In this document: positions 10,134 to 21,498 of the stretch, one piece after another
How positions within the stretch are numbered: position 1 is the stretch's first letter
How the letters are laid out: each line of letters opens with the position of its first letter
Assembly (NCBI GenBank): GCA_964030785.1
Contig: OZ034967.1
Coordinates: forward strand, 72,295,613 to 72,359,612
Reading direction: 5' to 3'
DNA length: 64,000 bases
Source of the DNA: Siderastrea siderea
Lineage: Eukaryota; Cnidaria; Anthozoa; Scleractinia; Rhizangiidae
Notes under the pieces: model-generated
What the model was told of the DNA's origin: nothing
Database searches by the model: none
What the model saw: the letters and a program-made list of their open reading frames with translations, nothing else
Position numbers and translations under genes: made by a program

Positions 10134-12850
10134 TCAGAGAATTGTAGGTGAAGAGTCCTCGAGCAAGTCTAAGATGGCCATTGCTCGACAAATGGTAGCC
10201 ACTGGGGACCACGTGGCCAAAGAGAGGAGCTGTGAAACTGTGGTATTGATCCCACGACTAAGCATATCAGCAGGGTTGTCGTGAGTTGGGCAATGACTCC
10301 AGACAGCAACGGGGAACAACTTCTTTATTTCTTGTGTGCGGTTTGATATAAACTGCTTTTTTTTATTAGGGGTTTCGTGCTGAGTAACCAATGAAGGACT
10401 AGTTCACTGTCAGACCACAACTTGACTGTAAGGCTGGGAAATCTTGACTTGAGGACTCCTGATACGAAGTGGGCTAGTCTTGCACAGATCAACGCCGCCA
10501 TGAGTTCTAACTGAGGAAGTGTCAGTTCCTTTAAAGGGGCAACACGAGACTTCGACATGACGAGTGAGGAAAGGTTGCCATTAGAGATGTAGGCGACTGC
10601 TGCATATGCCTTGGGGCTGGCGTCAGCAAATACATGCGGGTAGATGGGTTGTGTCTCGCTCTGTATTTGTGGGAAGAAGTACCTCGGTAAGACTAGCTTG
10701 CTAGCTTATTGAATATCTTGGGCAATATCGTTCCATTTGGTTTCGAGTTCAGTAGGAAGCGGTTCGTCCCATTCAAGTTTATGCTGCCCCAGGTCTTGGA
10801 TCAGAAGTTGGGCTTTGACAGTTACAGGAGATAAGAGTCCCAAAGGATCGTAAGTCCTTGAGGAGAGTTGCCGCACATCACGTTTGGAGATCGGTTGACT
10901 TTGTCTTGGAGCTATTTCCTTAGGAGCAAGATACAGCGTATCATGGGATGGGTCCCAACGTAAACCAAGAATGTTTACAACAGTGTTTGTGTCAGCTGTT
11001 TGATCCTTCTCAGTTTGCGCACGAAGTAATGGGCTATTCGATGCCCAGGAGCGCAAGTTGAAATTGGCTGCAGTCATGATTGATCTTGACTCTTGGTAGT
11101 AGCGCAAGATTTAGGTTTCTTGGTCACGTCCTGAAATGACATTGTCCACATACATATTGTCCTTCATGTCCTCGGCCACAGGTGAGGTGTAGTGTTCCAA
11201 GTGGTGATGCAGTGTAGCATTCAACATGAAGGGGGAACTCGCTGAACCAGACAGGACTGTTTTGAAACGAAGGACTTGAAATTCGCTTTCTGGATTCGTG
11301 GTGTCTGACAACCAGAAAAATCTGGTAAAGTCTCTGTCACCTTTGTGGAGACCAACATGTAGGAAGGCCTTCTCTATATCAGTGGACAGGCCATCAGTGA
11401 AGGTACGAAATCTGATGATGATGGAGCACATATCACTTAAGAAGGGGGGGGGGGGAGGGGCAACCACGAGACAGTCGTTCAAACTTGGAGAGTTGCTTGA
11501 GGAACGGTAGCTGCAATCGAAAACAACTATGATGGGTGTGGTGGCCGATTCTTTCTTGACTGCGTGATGCGGAAGGTAGTGTGTTCTGTCCAGGCTAGTC
11601 ACATTGTCAACCCTTTCAATAAAGCCACGTTTCTCATGCTCTTCGATTATTTCACCATAGGATTTGAGCAGGTAGGGTGTTTGAGCAAGGTGACGTACCA
11701 TAGCACGTGTACGGCGAGCGCAGTTACCATAGTTGGATGGCAGCGGTGGAGAATCTTCTTTCCATGGAAATTTGGCACTGTAACTGCCATCGGGCATTCT
11801 TGTGATTGATGAACTCTGGAAGTGTTGCAGGAAGCGGTCATGTTCATCTTTCTGTGTAGGTGGTGAGATGCCCAGAGACTCCAAGGACCAGAAGTGCTCA
11901 AGATCACGTCCTACCTCCCTGGTGGAAGACAAGGTTTGTAGCAGGTTGACGGCAGTGTCAGTGTACACGTGATTCACAGAGTTAGTCTGTAGTGGTCCAG
12001 AGACAAGGTAGCCCAGCTGGGATGCTACAGCAGTTGGGCCTGGACCACGGATGACAGTGTCGTTCACCAAATCCCAATAGTGATCTGTGCTAATGAGGAG
12101 CGAGATTGCAAAGTTCTCGTCTGAAGTAACAGGGTGAGCAAGTTTAAGACCTCTTAGGTGCGGTATGGTTTGGATCTGCTGACGGAACTGGTTCTGAAGT
12201 GGTGTGGCGATCTGTTCAATCAAAAGGACACGTAGTGGTATTTGCTCTCCACAAGCAGTGACAATATTGATATTGGCAATAGGTAACTGCCTGTTGGATG
12301 ATGAGTGTGCACCGAAGACTGACAAGGCAATGGAGTCTGTCTCTGTGTAACGTATTCCCAGCTGATTAGCTAGAGCCTGGGTGATAAAGGAACGCTGTGC
12401 ACCTTCGTCAAAGAGGATGTTAGCCTCACAGTGAGTAAGGTTGTGGGCAACCGTTGCTACGGCGGTTTTCAAGAGTGAGATTTGAACATGGTTGACTGGA
12501 ATCGGAGCAAGAGAGGCATGTACTTGAGAGGGTAGTTCTCCTGTAGGGGTTTTAGAGCTGCGAGCAGGAGTAACAGGGTCACTTGTAGCCTGAGGGTTGT
12601 TCGGGGGAGCAGTGGTACCCAAACAGAGACTTGTATGATGCTTCCCCTTACATTTATGGCAACGGATTCTTGACTGGCAAACAGAAGACTTGTGGTTTCC
12701 AAGACAGTTGAAGCAGTGTCCGAGACCCTTAACCTTTGCCCATCTCTCCAGGACATCCGTGACTACTTTACAGTTGTAAGAGGGGTGGAGAACCTTGCAG
12801 TACAGACATTTATTGGGTTCTGGCTTGTTCTGTTTCCCGGGGTGGGGCTG
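10134..12850 (-). pseudogene. BEL/Pao Pol: zinc knuckles, protease, reverse transcriptase, RNase H
   Basis: The frame of Gag continues after the TAA at 12851 through CLYC...C and CFNC/CHKC zinc-knuckle motifs (about 12800-12630), a retropepsin-like site FDEGAQRSFI (about 12395) and reverse transcriptase motifs LSTDIEKAFLHVGL (about 11370) and MYVDNV (about 11135). Stops at 11111-11113 and 10706-10708 fall in the same frame, which then resumes. RNase H motifs follow (ADASPKAYAAVAY near 10610 and LWSDSELVLHWL near 10410). A T-run near 10350 shifts the frame; the last part, to 10134, holds the end of the RNase H/connection region (HNPADMLSRG-like). A 12-base G run at 11444-11455 encodes a proline string within the RT palm. 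Confidence 0.88.
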
Positions 12851-13892
12851 TTATCCTTCTGCTTGAGCTATGAAAGAACCAGTAACTGTAGGGGAGCCTC
12901 CATAGGGGGTGTCAATTTCCTTTACGATAGGCTCTCTCAGTTCCTGGAATTTCCATTCAGGGTTGTCATGTTCACGGGCCAAGTTCCTTCTCAACTCATG
13001 TGGCAGTTTTCCCAAAATAATTGGGACAAGAAGGTCTCCATAGGTTTCATGTGATCTTCCAAGTGATTCAAAACCCCTGACATGGTTCTCCGTAGTGTCA
13101 TAAAACAACTGTAGGCTTGTTAACTGATTGGTGGGGCTTGAAATGTCAAGGAGAGCTTGCATATGGGCACTAATTATCTTACTGGGCTGCCCAAAACGTT
13201 CCTTAAGAAATTTAACAGCCTGCTCATAATTGTTGTTGCTAAGTGGGAAGCCAGCTATGACTCTTGCCGCATCCCCCAGTAGCTGGGCTTTCAAATATCT
13301 GAACTTCTGCACCCCCCCCCCCCCCAGATTAGTGTTGGAATGAACCGATGCATCAAACGAGTCCCAGAACGTGAACCAGTGGAGGGGGTTGCCTGAGAAG
13401 GTAGGTAAATTTAACTTGGGGAGACGGCTAGTGTGGTTAGCATTCACTTGTGGGGCCAGTGGCGGTGACTGTGTGTTCAGGGGTGCTTGAGGGTTTGGCA
13501 GGGTTGCATTAGTTACAGAGGCACCTCCTTGAGTCCCTGAAGAGCTGGTACCAGTGGGCGAGACATTTACTTGAGCCCCTGAAGAGCTCAGGTCTGTGGT
13601 TAGTTGGGATGGCAAGAGTGGGGTTTCATTTTCACCCATTTGCGGGGGTACCTGGTGTGTAGTGGGAGAAGAAGACTGTAGAATGCTTATCAGACACTGT
13701 CACTTGAATAAGTCTACTTTTCTGGTTAGATGTCTCTCCTATTTCGTCTTGACTCTCCTCGGTATCAAAAATTTCCTGTTCGAGGTCATTCGGTTCTTCG
13801 ATAAGTGCCACGATTTTCTCATCAAGTCCCTTGAGGATAGATTTCTTCCTTGTAAGCTGCTCAATGGTGCTATTCAGCGAGACGACATCCAT
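12851..13892 (-). pseudogene. BEL/Pao Gag (DUF1759-type), broken
   Basis: Starts at ATG 13892 with a coiled-coil-rich N-terminus, shifts frame near 13635 in a Pro/Thr/Ser-rich stretch, and continues to a TAA at 12851-12853. The second part carries LPKLNLPTFSGNPLHW and the downstream KFRYLKAQL and GFPLSNNNYEQAVKFLKERFG-type segments typical of the BEL/Pao Gag domain DUF1759, which forms the capsid-like shell of the particle. A run of 14 C at 13312-13325 encodes four glycines where relatives usually have mixed residues. Frame is kept across the run. Zinc knuckles lie just past the stop in the same frame. Confidence 0.88.
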
Positions 13893-14015
13893 TTCGTTGG
13901 GTTTCTCCTACGTCATAAGATCCCTTGCCTTGTTTAGGGTCTTTGTTAAATGAGCTCGATATCCCGCACGAGAAGAGATGAGTTTTGGTAGAGTTTCCGT
14001 CATACTGAGTCGTAC

Positions 14016-14033
14016 AATCCTGGTCCGGCACCA
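14016..14033 (-). promoter_or_regulatory. primer binding site of the BEL/Pao element
   Basis: Four bases inside the 5' LTR, the minus strand reads TGGTGCCGGACCAGGATT. TGG is the complement of a tRNA 3' CCA end, so this is where a host tRNA would prime minus-strand DNA synthesis. The tRNA species was not identified. Confidence 0.75.
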
Positions 14034-14037
14034 AAAA

Positions 14038-14285
14038 TGTCATGCGGGTATAAAGTGGTGATAATAGAGTCAGTCCAAAGGCAGGGAAAGCGAAGAGAAC
14101 CGAACACACAAGGAATGAAAACTCAACAACAATCACAACTGTATTCCAATATGGCGACCCGATTACAAGCTTCTGCCATGTGACTTGCGCGCGCATACGT
14201 TTCATTGCAACGACCGCGTGGCAGACTGAGTTACAACAATAACAAAACCTAGAAAGTTCAAAGTTCATTACAAGTCTATTTGACA
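14038..14285 (-). repeat. 5' LTR of the BEL/Pao element
   Basis: 248-bp terminal repeat, same length as its partner, ending TTTGACA on the plus strand. As the upstream LTR of a minus-strand element it should hold the promoter; a clear TATA box could not be singled out. Confidence 0.95.
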
Positions 14286-14570
14286 CCTTCATCTCATCCC
14301 GGAATGACTTTCATCTCGGTGTCTGGTCATTTACCTGTGAGCGTTTACATGATCTGGAGCAAAAATGGGTTCCCCCCCGGGATGATTTCATCCCGGTGCT
14401 GAAGACCGGGATGAAGTCATCCCGGGGCGAACACATTTTTGCTCCAAAACATGTAAACACTCAAAGGTAAATGACCAGACACCGAGATGAAAGTCATCCG
14501 GGATGAGGTGAAGGTCATCCCGGGGTAAAACTCATCCCGGGATGAAATAACTCATGTAAACGGCGCCTAA

Positions 14571-16479
14571 CTGTTGCTTCATGATTGTTAAAATCCTAAG
14601 AGGAGGTAAGCTTGCATTGGGTCAATCAAAATTTCCAATGAGTTGAATCATATCCATAAATACCTTTTTCTCGTTGCATTAATTCGTGGATTGTTTTTTG
14701 CTACAGTAATGTGAAATTGACCTAGGGGCAGAGAAGATTCCAATATTTATTGTTTCGTGGGAATTATAGGGGTATATGGGGAAATAGTTAATAATTTATT
14801 CATCAAATTCTGCCTTGTATTTTCACCTGGCTTACAGTAGTTAAACTTCAGTTTCAAAAACTTTACGACAGGGCAGTTGGAGAGGGAAAAATAAAAATAA
14901 TGTCAATTACCACATATGGAATGCGTTGTTAGTTCATTTAAGCCATTTATATTGTAATTTGTCTCAAGATTAGGTTTAACATGTGCTTTAAGTGACTAAT
15001 TAAAGTTCCATGTAAACCTATAATATAATTTCTTTGCTATGGCACAACACTGACACATCACCCATCGTACACTGCGCCCTTGGGCTTTCTATGGTATGCA
15101 TTGGGCGATTGTACCTTATTACTTCTGGTTTATACAACACTTACAGCAAAAAGACTCAAATATGCTGTAATTGAATAACAAGAAAGTTGATCAATTTGTT
15201 TTCTACTTCATCTAATGAACTTTATTTGTTCTTGTTGTAGCATACAAATCTGGGATTTCACGAAAATTTATAGGCTGTAAACATACTTTTGGCTGCCTGG
15301 TGTGGACATTTTAGGGAAAATATTTCTTTTCTAAATCCAATAATACTTGTCTGCCTGCGAAAACCAATATTATTGCCTTCCTCTGGTCAAAACCTTAACG
15401 GAACCCATGCGTACTACAACTTTGCATACTAAAGACTTGGTGGTAACTGAATATCTGAGTAAAATTTTGTGGCTAACATTGAGTCCTGTGGTGCAGCTCA
15501 GTCATACTGGTGTGATTAACTTACATACCAATCTGGCACAGGTTTGACACATAGAGGTCTCATTCAGTAACTGTGCATTTTGACTGCTACGTGGGTTAAT
15601 GTCTGGAAGGGAATACGTTGCCCAAGTATACTGCAAGAGGCAAGATTGTATTTAATACCGTCCTTTAATTCAATTCAACAGACTATGCATATCTCTGCGT
15701 TATGTGAAATGGATGTACAAACAAGTTCAATCCCCATCCAAGAGAGGCTTAAAGGACGTCGCATCACAGACCAGAAACGCTACAGCCACCCTCTTCTTTT
15801 TCTGCTCAGGAATCATATATTTGCTCCCCTACAAGGTAGATAACAGTGCCGAAGCTACAGGGAGCTACTGTGACTTATGTGACCTGTGGTAGAATTAATT
15901 TTAGTTTGATAATAATTGTATACATGCACAATTTAATTCCCTTACAATTAGTTTGCAGCTTTTCAAGAATTCATACTTCAATTTTTTCTGTGTCACAATA
16001 TACAGTGTAGTTCAAAGATTGTTCTTAATGATAAAAAAATGTATGCATGTTACCTGTATATGTGCTTCGCAAGTTACTCAGTACCAGGAGTAAAAAAACA
16101 ACCATTTGCCAAAAAAAATTGCTATTCTACGTAACATTCTGTAAGCCACCATTTTCATACAGTATTTATTTTACAATGTAAACTGGTACGTTACCCAACA
16201 TTTTTAAGGAAAATCCTTCTATTGACACACATATATAGGGGAGGGGGGTTCTGTTATACCTTTTTACCTATCTTTAAAGCATTATCTTTTGTGATTTAAG
16301 CCTTTATTACCTATCCCATTTTCACCCTTTTCATATCGTTGTGTTGGCATCGTTAATGACAAGTTAGCAGTAGCACCAAAGTATGAACCAAACTTTCTGC
16401 CAAAATCGAAACCAAAGCGACCCACTCTATTTTTTGAAGCGACTAATTAGAGAAATGTGTAACAGAATTATAAAAGCAA
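14571..16479. other. non-coding stretch
   Basis: AT-rich unique sequence; the short open frames at 15347-15892 show no motif. It may be the decayed 5' flank of the polymerase element that follows, but nothing supports a boundary. Confidence 0.45.
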
Positions 16480-19400
16480 TGGCCGCAGCAACCTACACAA
16501 ACGATGTTTTGCAAATGTTTTCACTGTAATCAGTGAGGAGGAAAACAGGAACTTGCGTCAAGCTTTGCTTGAATATATAGATTTTAAGTTGGTACAAACA
16601 GATTTTCGTGGGTGGTTTCATGTGTGGAGAATGGATTTTCCGGAAAATTATGAAAATGGTGATGATTTTTTAACATTTACGAATGAAAACAGATGCAAGT
16701 TTCTAAATGTTGTGAAAAACGAGATGGAACAGTTGGCCAGTGTTAAAGGTGTGATGGTAGCAAAAGTAAAATTTGAAAAAGTAAATGTTAATGAAGATGG
16801 TAACGAGGAGGTGGCGGTAACGGAACATTACTTTGGAGATGATGTAAGGGTGTTTCAAAACGAAAGCGAGGAGGAAATAAAAGAGGAATATGAAAATTTC
16901 GTTGCCCGAGTAAACGGTGAAATTGAGAACTGGTCAGAAGCAACAGGATCTGGTTGGGAGTTTGTGGGAACAGAGAAAGCTTATGTGAAAGTAGCAAGAT
17001 ATGAACCACTTCATGGAGGAACGTATATACCACTTCCCTCAAAGTTACGAAATAAGAAAGCAATAATCAATGTACAAAACAGGAAAGACAATGAGTGTTT
17101 GAAATGGTCAGTCCAAGCAGCATTATTTCCAGCGCCAAAGGGTAAAATTCCATTGAGAACAACCAGTCACCCGACAAACGATGGGATAAATTACGCAGGA
17201 ATTGATTTCCCAACACCGGTTAAGCAAATAGACAAGCTCCAAGCACAAAACGAAAACTTAGCTATTAATGTTTTTGGGTGGACTGACCGAGTGCTTGTGT
17301 ACAGATTAAGCACGAAAGATAAATCCGTGCCACGTTAAATCTTATTTTAACTGAGTTAGGATATATTCAGCACTATTCATATGTAAAAAGCATAAGCGCT
17401 CTACTGTACGATCAAACACAGCACAACGAAAGCAAGCATTACTGCTTGTTGTGTTTAACAGGGTTTTCGAAAAAGGAAATTTTGGAAGAACACGAAAAGC
17501 ATTGCAACGGCATAAACGGCAGGCCAACGAGAATAGAAATGCCAAAGGAAACTGACAGCCATCTTTACTTTAAAAATTATCAAAACCAGCAAAAAGTACC
17601 TTTCGTAATATACGCCGATTTAGAAGCAATTGTGGAAAAAATGCAAGGCTGTGAACTTCCAAATAAACAAAAGAGTTACAAGGAAAAAACAAGCCATCAT
17701 GCTGCGTGTGGTTACGCTTTCATTGTTGTAAGAAGCGATGGTTTAGCGACGAAAATAGTTTGTCGTAGAGGTGAAAACACAGTCGAGGAGTTTTTGAAGG
17801 CGCTTCTAAAAGTGGAGAAGCAACTCAGGAAAAAGTTAGAAATTCGCAAGCCTCTTTTGATGCAACAGAAACTCACTGTTTTATTTGTGAAAAACCATTA
17901 GTAAAGGAAACATTTTTGGATTCCATGCCGATTTACGAAGCAGATACAGGTAGTTGTTGAGAGCAGACGCACAAAACATGCCACTACAGTGTAAAATTCA
18001 TAGGGCCAAGAAACGAGCCTCAACTGCTAACTGAAATAGATAAATGGACAAAAAATAGTCAAGAAGATTGTTTGTATTACGGAGAATCCCTGATTGTGAA
18101 AAATTACAAAGATGCAGTCAAGGACCACTGCCACATAACAGGAAAATACCGTGGAGCTGCACACAATGACTGTAACTTAAAATTACAAATAAATCCGAAA
18201 ACAGACCCAATACCCGTTGTTTTTCATAATCTTCGTGGCTACAATGCACATCATCTCTTTCAGGCGATGTCGAAGATAGAAGGTGAGATAAGATGTATTC
18301 CAAACAACATGAAGAAATATATCAGCTTTTCACTGGGGGCCTGCGTTTTATAGACAGTGTGAACTTTTTGCAAGCATCTTTGGATTCAGTGGTGAAAAAC
18401 ACACCACGTGAAAAGTTCAAATACACGCTGAAGCTTGGGAAAAACAAGTTGCAGAAAATGTTGGTTTTCAAAAAAGGGTGTATATCCTTACGAGCACATG
18501 GACGGGTGGAATCGCTCTAGCAAAACAAAACTGCAGGACCAAGAGAACTTTTACAGGGCGCCCAATGACCAGCACATTACAGATGAAGAGTAAGAACACG
18601 CACTGAAGGTATGGACAGTATTCGAGTGTAAAAATTTGGGGAATTATCACGATTTGTATCTGAAAACAGATGTTAGTTTGCTGGCGGATGTGTTTGAAAA
18701 CTTCAGGAGCATATGTTTGGAAAAGTACGGACTGGGTCCAGCACATTACTTTACTTCACCGGGGTTATCATGGGATGCGATGTTTAAAAAGACAGGAGTG
18801 AAACTTCAGCTTTTGACAGACATCAGTATGCATCATTTCATCGAAAGAGGAATACGAGGTGGAATATCAATGGTAAACAAACGTTATGCAAAAGCAAACG
18901 ATCCATATGTAAAAGAGCATGACGCAAGCAAGCCCAACATACAGTATCTCGACGCAAACAATCTTTACGGATGGGCAATATGTGTAAAGCGTTGCCTAAA
19001 CGGGGTTTTACATGGAAGAGAGTAATGCCAACGGAAAGCAGATAATTGAAAAAAAAAAGAAGATGTCAAGAAAGGTTGGATTCTTGAGGTGGATTTGGAT
19101 TATTCAGCTGAGTTGCATGAGGAACATAATAGTTATTCACTAGCCCCAGACAAAAAAAATTGAAAAGGAATGGATGTCAGAGTACCAAAGGAAGCTGGCG
19201 GATGAGTTGAACGTGGACATGAATGAAGAAAAGCTGGTGTTAACGCTGCAGGACAAGAAAAACTATGTTGTTCATTACAGAAATCTGCAGTTATATCTCA
19301 AGCTTGGAATGAAGCTGAAAAAGGTACACAGAACGTTGGAGTTTAACCAAGAACACTGGATGGAGCCGTACATAAGGATGAACACAGAATTCAGAAAGCA

Positions 19401-19764
19401 GGCTAAAAACGATTTTGAAATATACTTTGGCAAACTCATGAACAACGCGGTTTTCGGAAAAACGATAGAGAATCTGCGGAAACGAGTCGACGTAAAAGTA
19501 GTTCGTAGTAATGAGATGAGAAAGATTCGTAAGTTAACGGCAAATCCTCTGTTTGCTGGGTATGCATTGTTTTCTAACAATCTTGCAGGTATAAGCATGC
19601 GCAAGGAAAAGGTGTTGTTTAACAAGCCGGTTTATGTGGGGATGACAATCCTTGACAACAGCAAAATCCTGATGTATGATTTTTACTACAACAATCTCAA
19701 AAAAAGTACGGCCCAAGATGTAATCTTCTTTACACAGACACAGACAGCCTCGAAGAAGATGTGA
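16480..19764 (+). pseudogene. family B DNA polymerase with endonuclease VII-like insert, frameshifted and truncated
   Basis: Pieces in several plus-strand frames add up to one DNA polymerase B. A possible ATG lies at 16480. 16553-17338 is a 260-residue N-terminal region with the block YIPLPSKLRNKKAIIN and DNECLKW. Exonuclease motif I is VIYADLEAIV (about 17600). An HNH/endonuclease VII-like module follows (CFIC near 17888, then KDHCHITGKYRGAAHNDCN near 18120-18175). Exo II is FHNLRGYNAHHL (about 18220), Exo III DLYLKTDVSLLADVFE (about 18645). Polymerase motif A is DANNLYGWA (about 18953), motif B FGKLMNNAVFGKTIENLRKR (about 19425), and motif C YTDTDSLEED (about 19731) is in a frame different from the longest ORF. 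The gene stops just after motif C, so it lacks its C-terminus. Probably a relic of a Maverick/Polinton-like or related linear element, distinct from the intact polymerase at 55-59 kb. Confidence 0.88.
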
Positions 19765-21075
19765 TCATACTTTTCATTAGGGGTGTCAATTTTTGAGCTG
19801 TAAAGGTTTCTATAAAAGGCTTCACATTGACTTAAAATTCCTTTAACCGTTGTAACAAAGTTTTCATCGTCTACTTTTAGCTGGGTGATGGCTCCTTGCT
19901 TAAAATGTCGTTTTTTCCAAATTTAGAAAGTATTTCGTGTTTTTTTCCCCTTCGTTATACCATCTGCATCTAGACTTTAAAATTGACCCTTTGGTGCGAT
20001 ACTCAATAATCTTTTCCAGTTCACCTTTTCTAGCCTAGAGGATGCCAAAGGTCTTTGTTTTATCATTTGGATTTATTTGGTTGGATTCAATATAATTTTG
20101 CAAAGAATTAATTTCTTCCTCAAGTTCTTCTTCTCGCCTTGACATTTTTGCCTTTTTAGCCGTCGCGTACTTTATTGACTGCTCTCTTATTTTAAGTTTC
20201 ATCGTCTCCCATAGCAAGGCTCTGTTTACGGTATCATCGTATTGATATTCTTCATGTGTTTTCTTAATAACATCTCGAATTCGATTAACATAATCAATTT
20301 CAGTTAGAAAGGGAGTGTTAAGTTTCCAGAAACCTGGCCCTCTAGGGTTTGAGTGAAGAGCTATTCTGATGTCGCTTAAGGAGTGATCTGTTTTGTAACC
20401 AGCTGAGATATTCGCACTCGTAACGCTGCACATAAGGCTCTGGCTTACGAGGAAAAAATCAAGGCGGCATGAGATTTCAGGCCTTCTCCGGCGCCAAGTG
20501 TATTTACGACTATCCGGGTTTATTATTCTCCACGCGTCTATTAAATCCAATTGGGCAGCGAAGTCGTTAACTATTTCTTGAGACTTACTGTTTGTCCTAG
20601 CAAGTCCACCTTTTTTGTCCATATCTATGTTCAAAACAAGATTAAAGTCTCCGCCTATGATGATTTCGTCACACTCAAAGTCGAGCAGATGTTCAAAGAC
20701 AATCTCAAAAAATCTTGGATCATCAACATTAGGCGCGTATAATGTAGCTAAAGTAATGCATTTCTGTTCTGTTTCGATATCGCAGATAATGAATCTACCG
20801 TTTGGGTCAGAGAAGGATTTTCGCATTTTAAAGCTGAAGGTGTTGTTAAACAAAATGGCAACCCCACACTTACTGCTAGCTTGTCCACTAAAAATAGTCT
20901 TATATCGGCATTCTGCAGACCACATGGAATTTGTGTTTTCAGAACAGTGAACTTATTGCAGCATATAAATTGAGTGTTTCTTTTTTCTAAGCCAGTTGAA
21001 AAGTTCTCGTCTTTTCAAATTGTCCCCCAGTCCCCTCACATTAAGAGAACAGATACTGAGATTCATTTATGTTTG
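19765..21075 (-). pseudogene. LINE ORF2 endonuclease fragment
   Basis: Starts with CSLNVRGLGDNLKRRE (about 21050), breaks at an in-frame stop near 20950, and continues as a 296-residue open stretch (20925 to 20035). The apurinic/apyrimidinic-type endonuclease motifs are present: GGDFNLVLN, SCRLDFFLVS and YKTDHSLSDIRI, with LYAPN upstream. After a TAG near 20035 the linker continues (LEKIIEYRTKGS, RCRWYNEGEKNTKYFLNLEKR) to about 19770. This enzyme nicks target DNA to prime reverse transcription. The RT domain is missing. Confidence 0.87.
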
Positions 21076-21498
21076 GGTTTATATTGCCTATTGCAAATTG
21101 GGTAGCCACGGTGTGAGAACAAATACCTAGGGAACGAATTAACGCACACGTAACAAACAAAGATTTAAATATACACACAGAAGAGCAGCACAGCATACTG
21201 AAATAAAAACTCTCCATTGTTGGGCCTTTTCCCCTTGAGGTTTTGTCCATCATCTACCTAAAAATGGATTTTTCTCGTGCAACTGTAAAATTAGTATGCA
21301 CAAACCGACCAGGTAAACATGTTAAATAGTTTGTACGGCATAAGATGGTTCTAAATTTCAGTCTGTGGATGCAATCCTAAAGGGTGACAATTCAAATAAA
21401 TCCTCTCAAGCAGTATTTCTTCTGTGTTCCCGATATTTATCAAATATGTTTTCAGAGTACGGAGACCTTCAAGGCATTTTTAATTTTCAAAGCTTAAG

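Larger units (their letters stand above)
8169..14285 (-). mobile_element. BEL/Pao LTR retrotransposon, complete but degenerate
   Basis: Two 248-bp LTRs bound the element (8169-8416 and 14038-14285), each TGTCA...TGACA-type, flanked by the 5-bp duplication CCTTC (8164-8168 and 14286-14290). The LTRs differ at about 6 of 248 positions (about 2.4%). Coding runs on the minus strand in the order Gag, zinc knuckles, aspartic protease, reverse transcriptase, RNase H, integrase, C-terminal integrase-associated domain, the BEL/Pao order. Gag-pol is damaged by in-frame stops at 12851, 11111, 10706 and 9143 and by frameshifts near 13635, 10350 and 10110-10134, so this copy cannot be autonomous. Confidence 0.95.
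8111..14567. mobile_element. foldback MITE (PIF/Harbinger-like) split by the BEL insertion
   Basis: Left end GGCGCCGTTTACATGAG at 8111 is mirrored by CTCATGTAAACGGCGCC ending at 14567, and TAA flanks both ends (8108-8110, 14568-14570), fitting the TWA duplication of PIF/Harbinger elements. With the LTR element and one copy of its 5-bp duplication removed, about 335 bp remain (8111-8168 plus 14291-14567). They fold back on themselves and carry repeated CATCCCGGGATGA-type palindromes. No coding capacity. The superfamily call rests on TSD size only. Confidence 0.75.

Noticed and set aside
12469..12756. 95-codon ORF inside the BEL pol region
   Set aside because: It is an alternate frame of the zinc-knuckle region; the pol frame shows the CxxC motifs.
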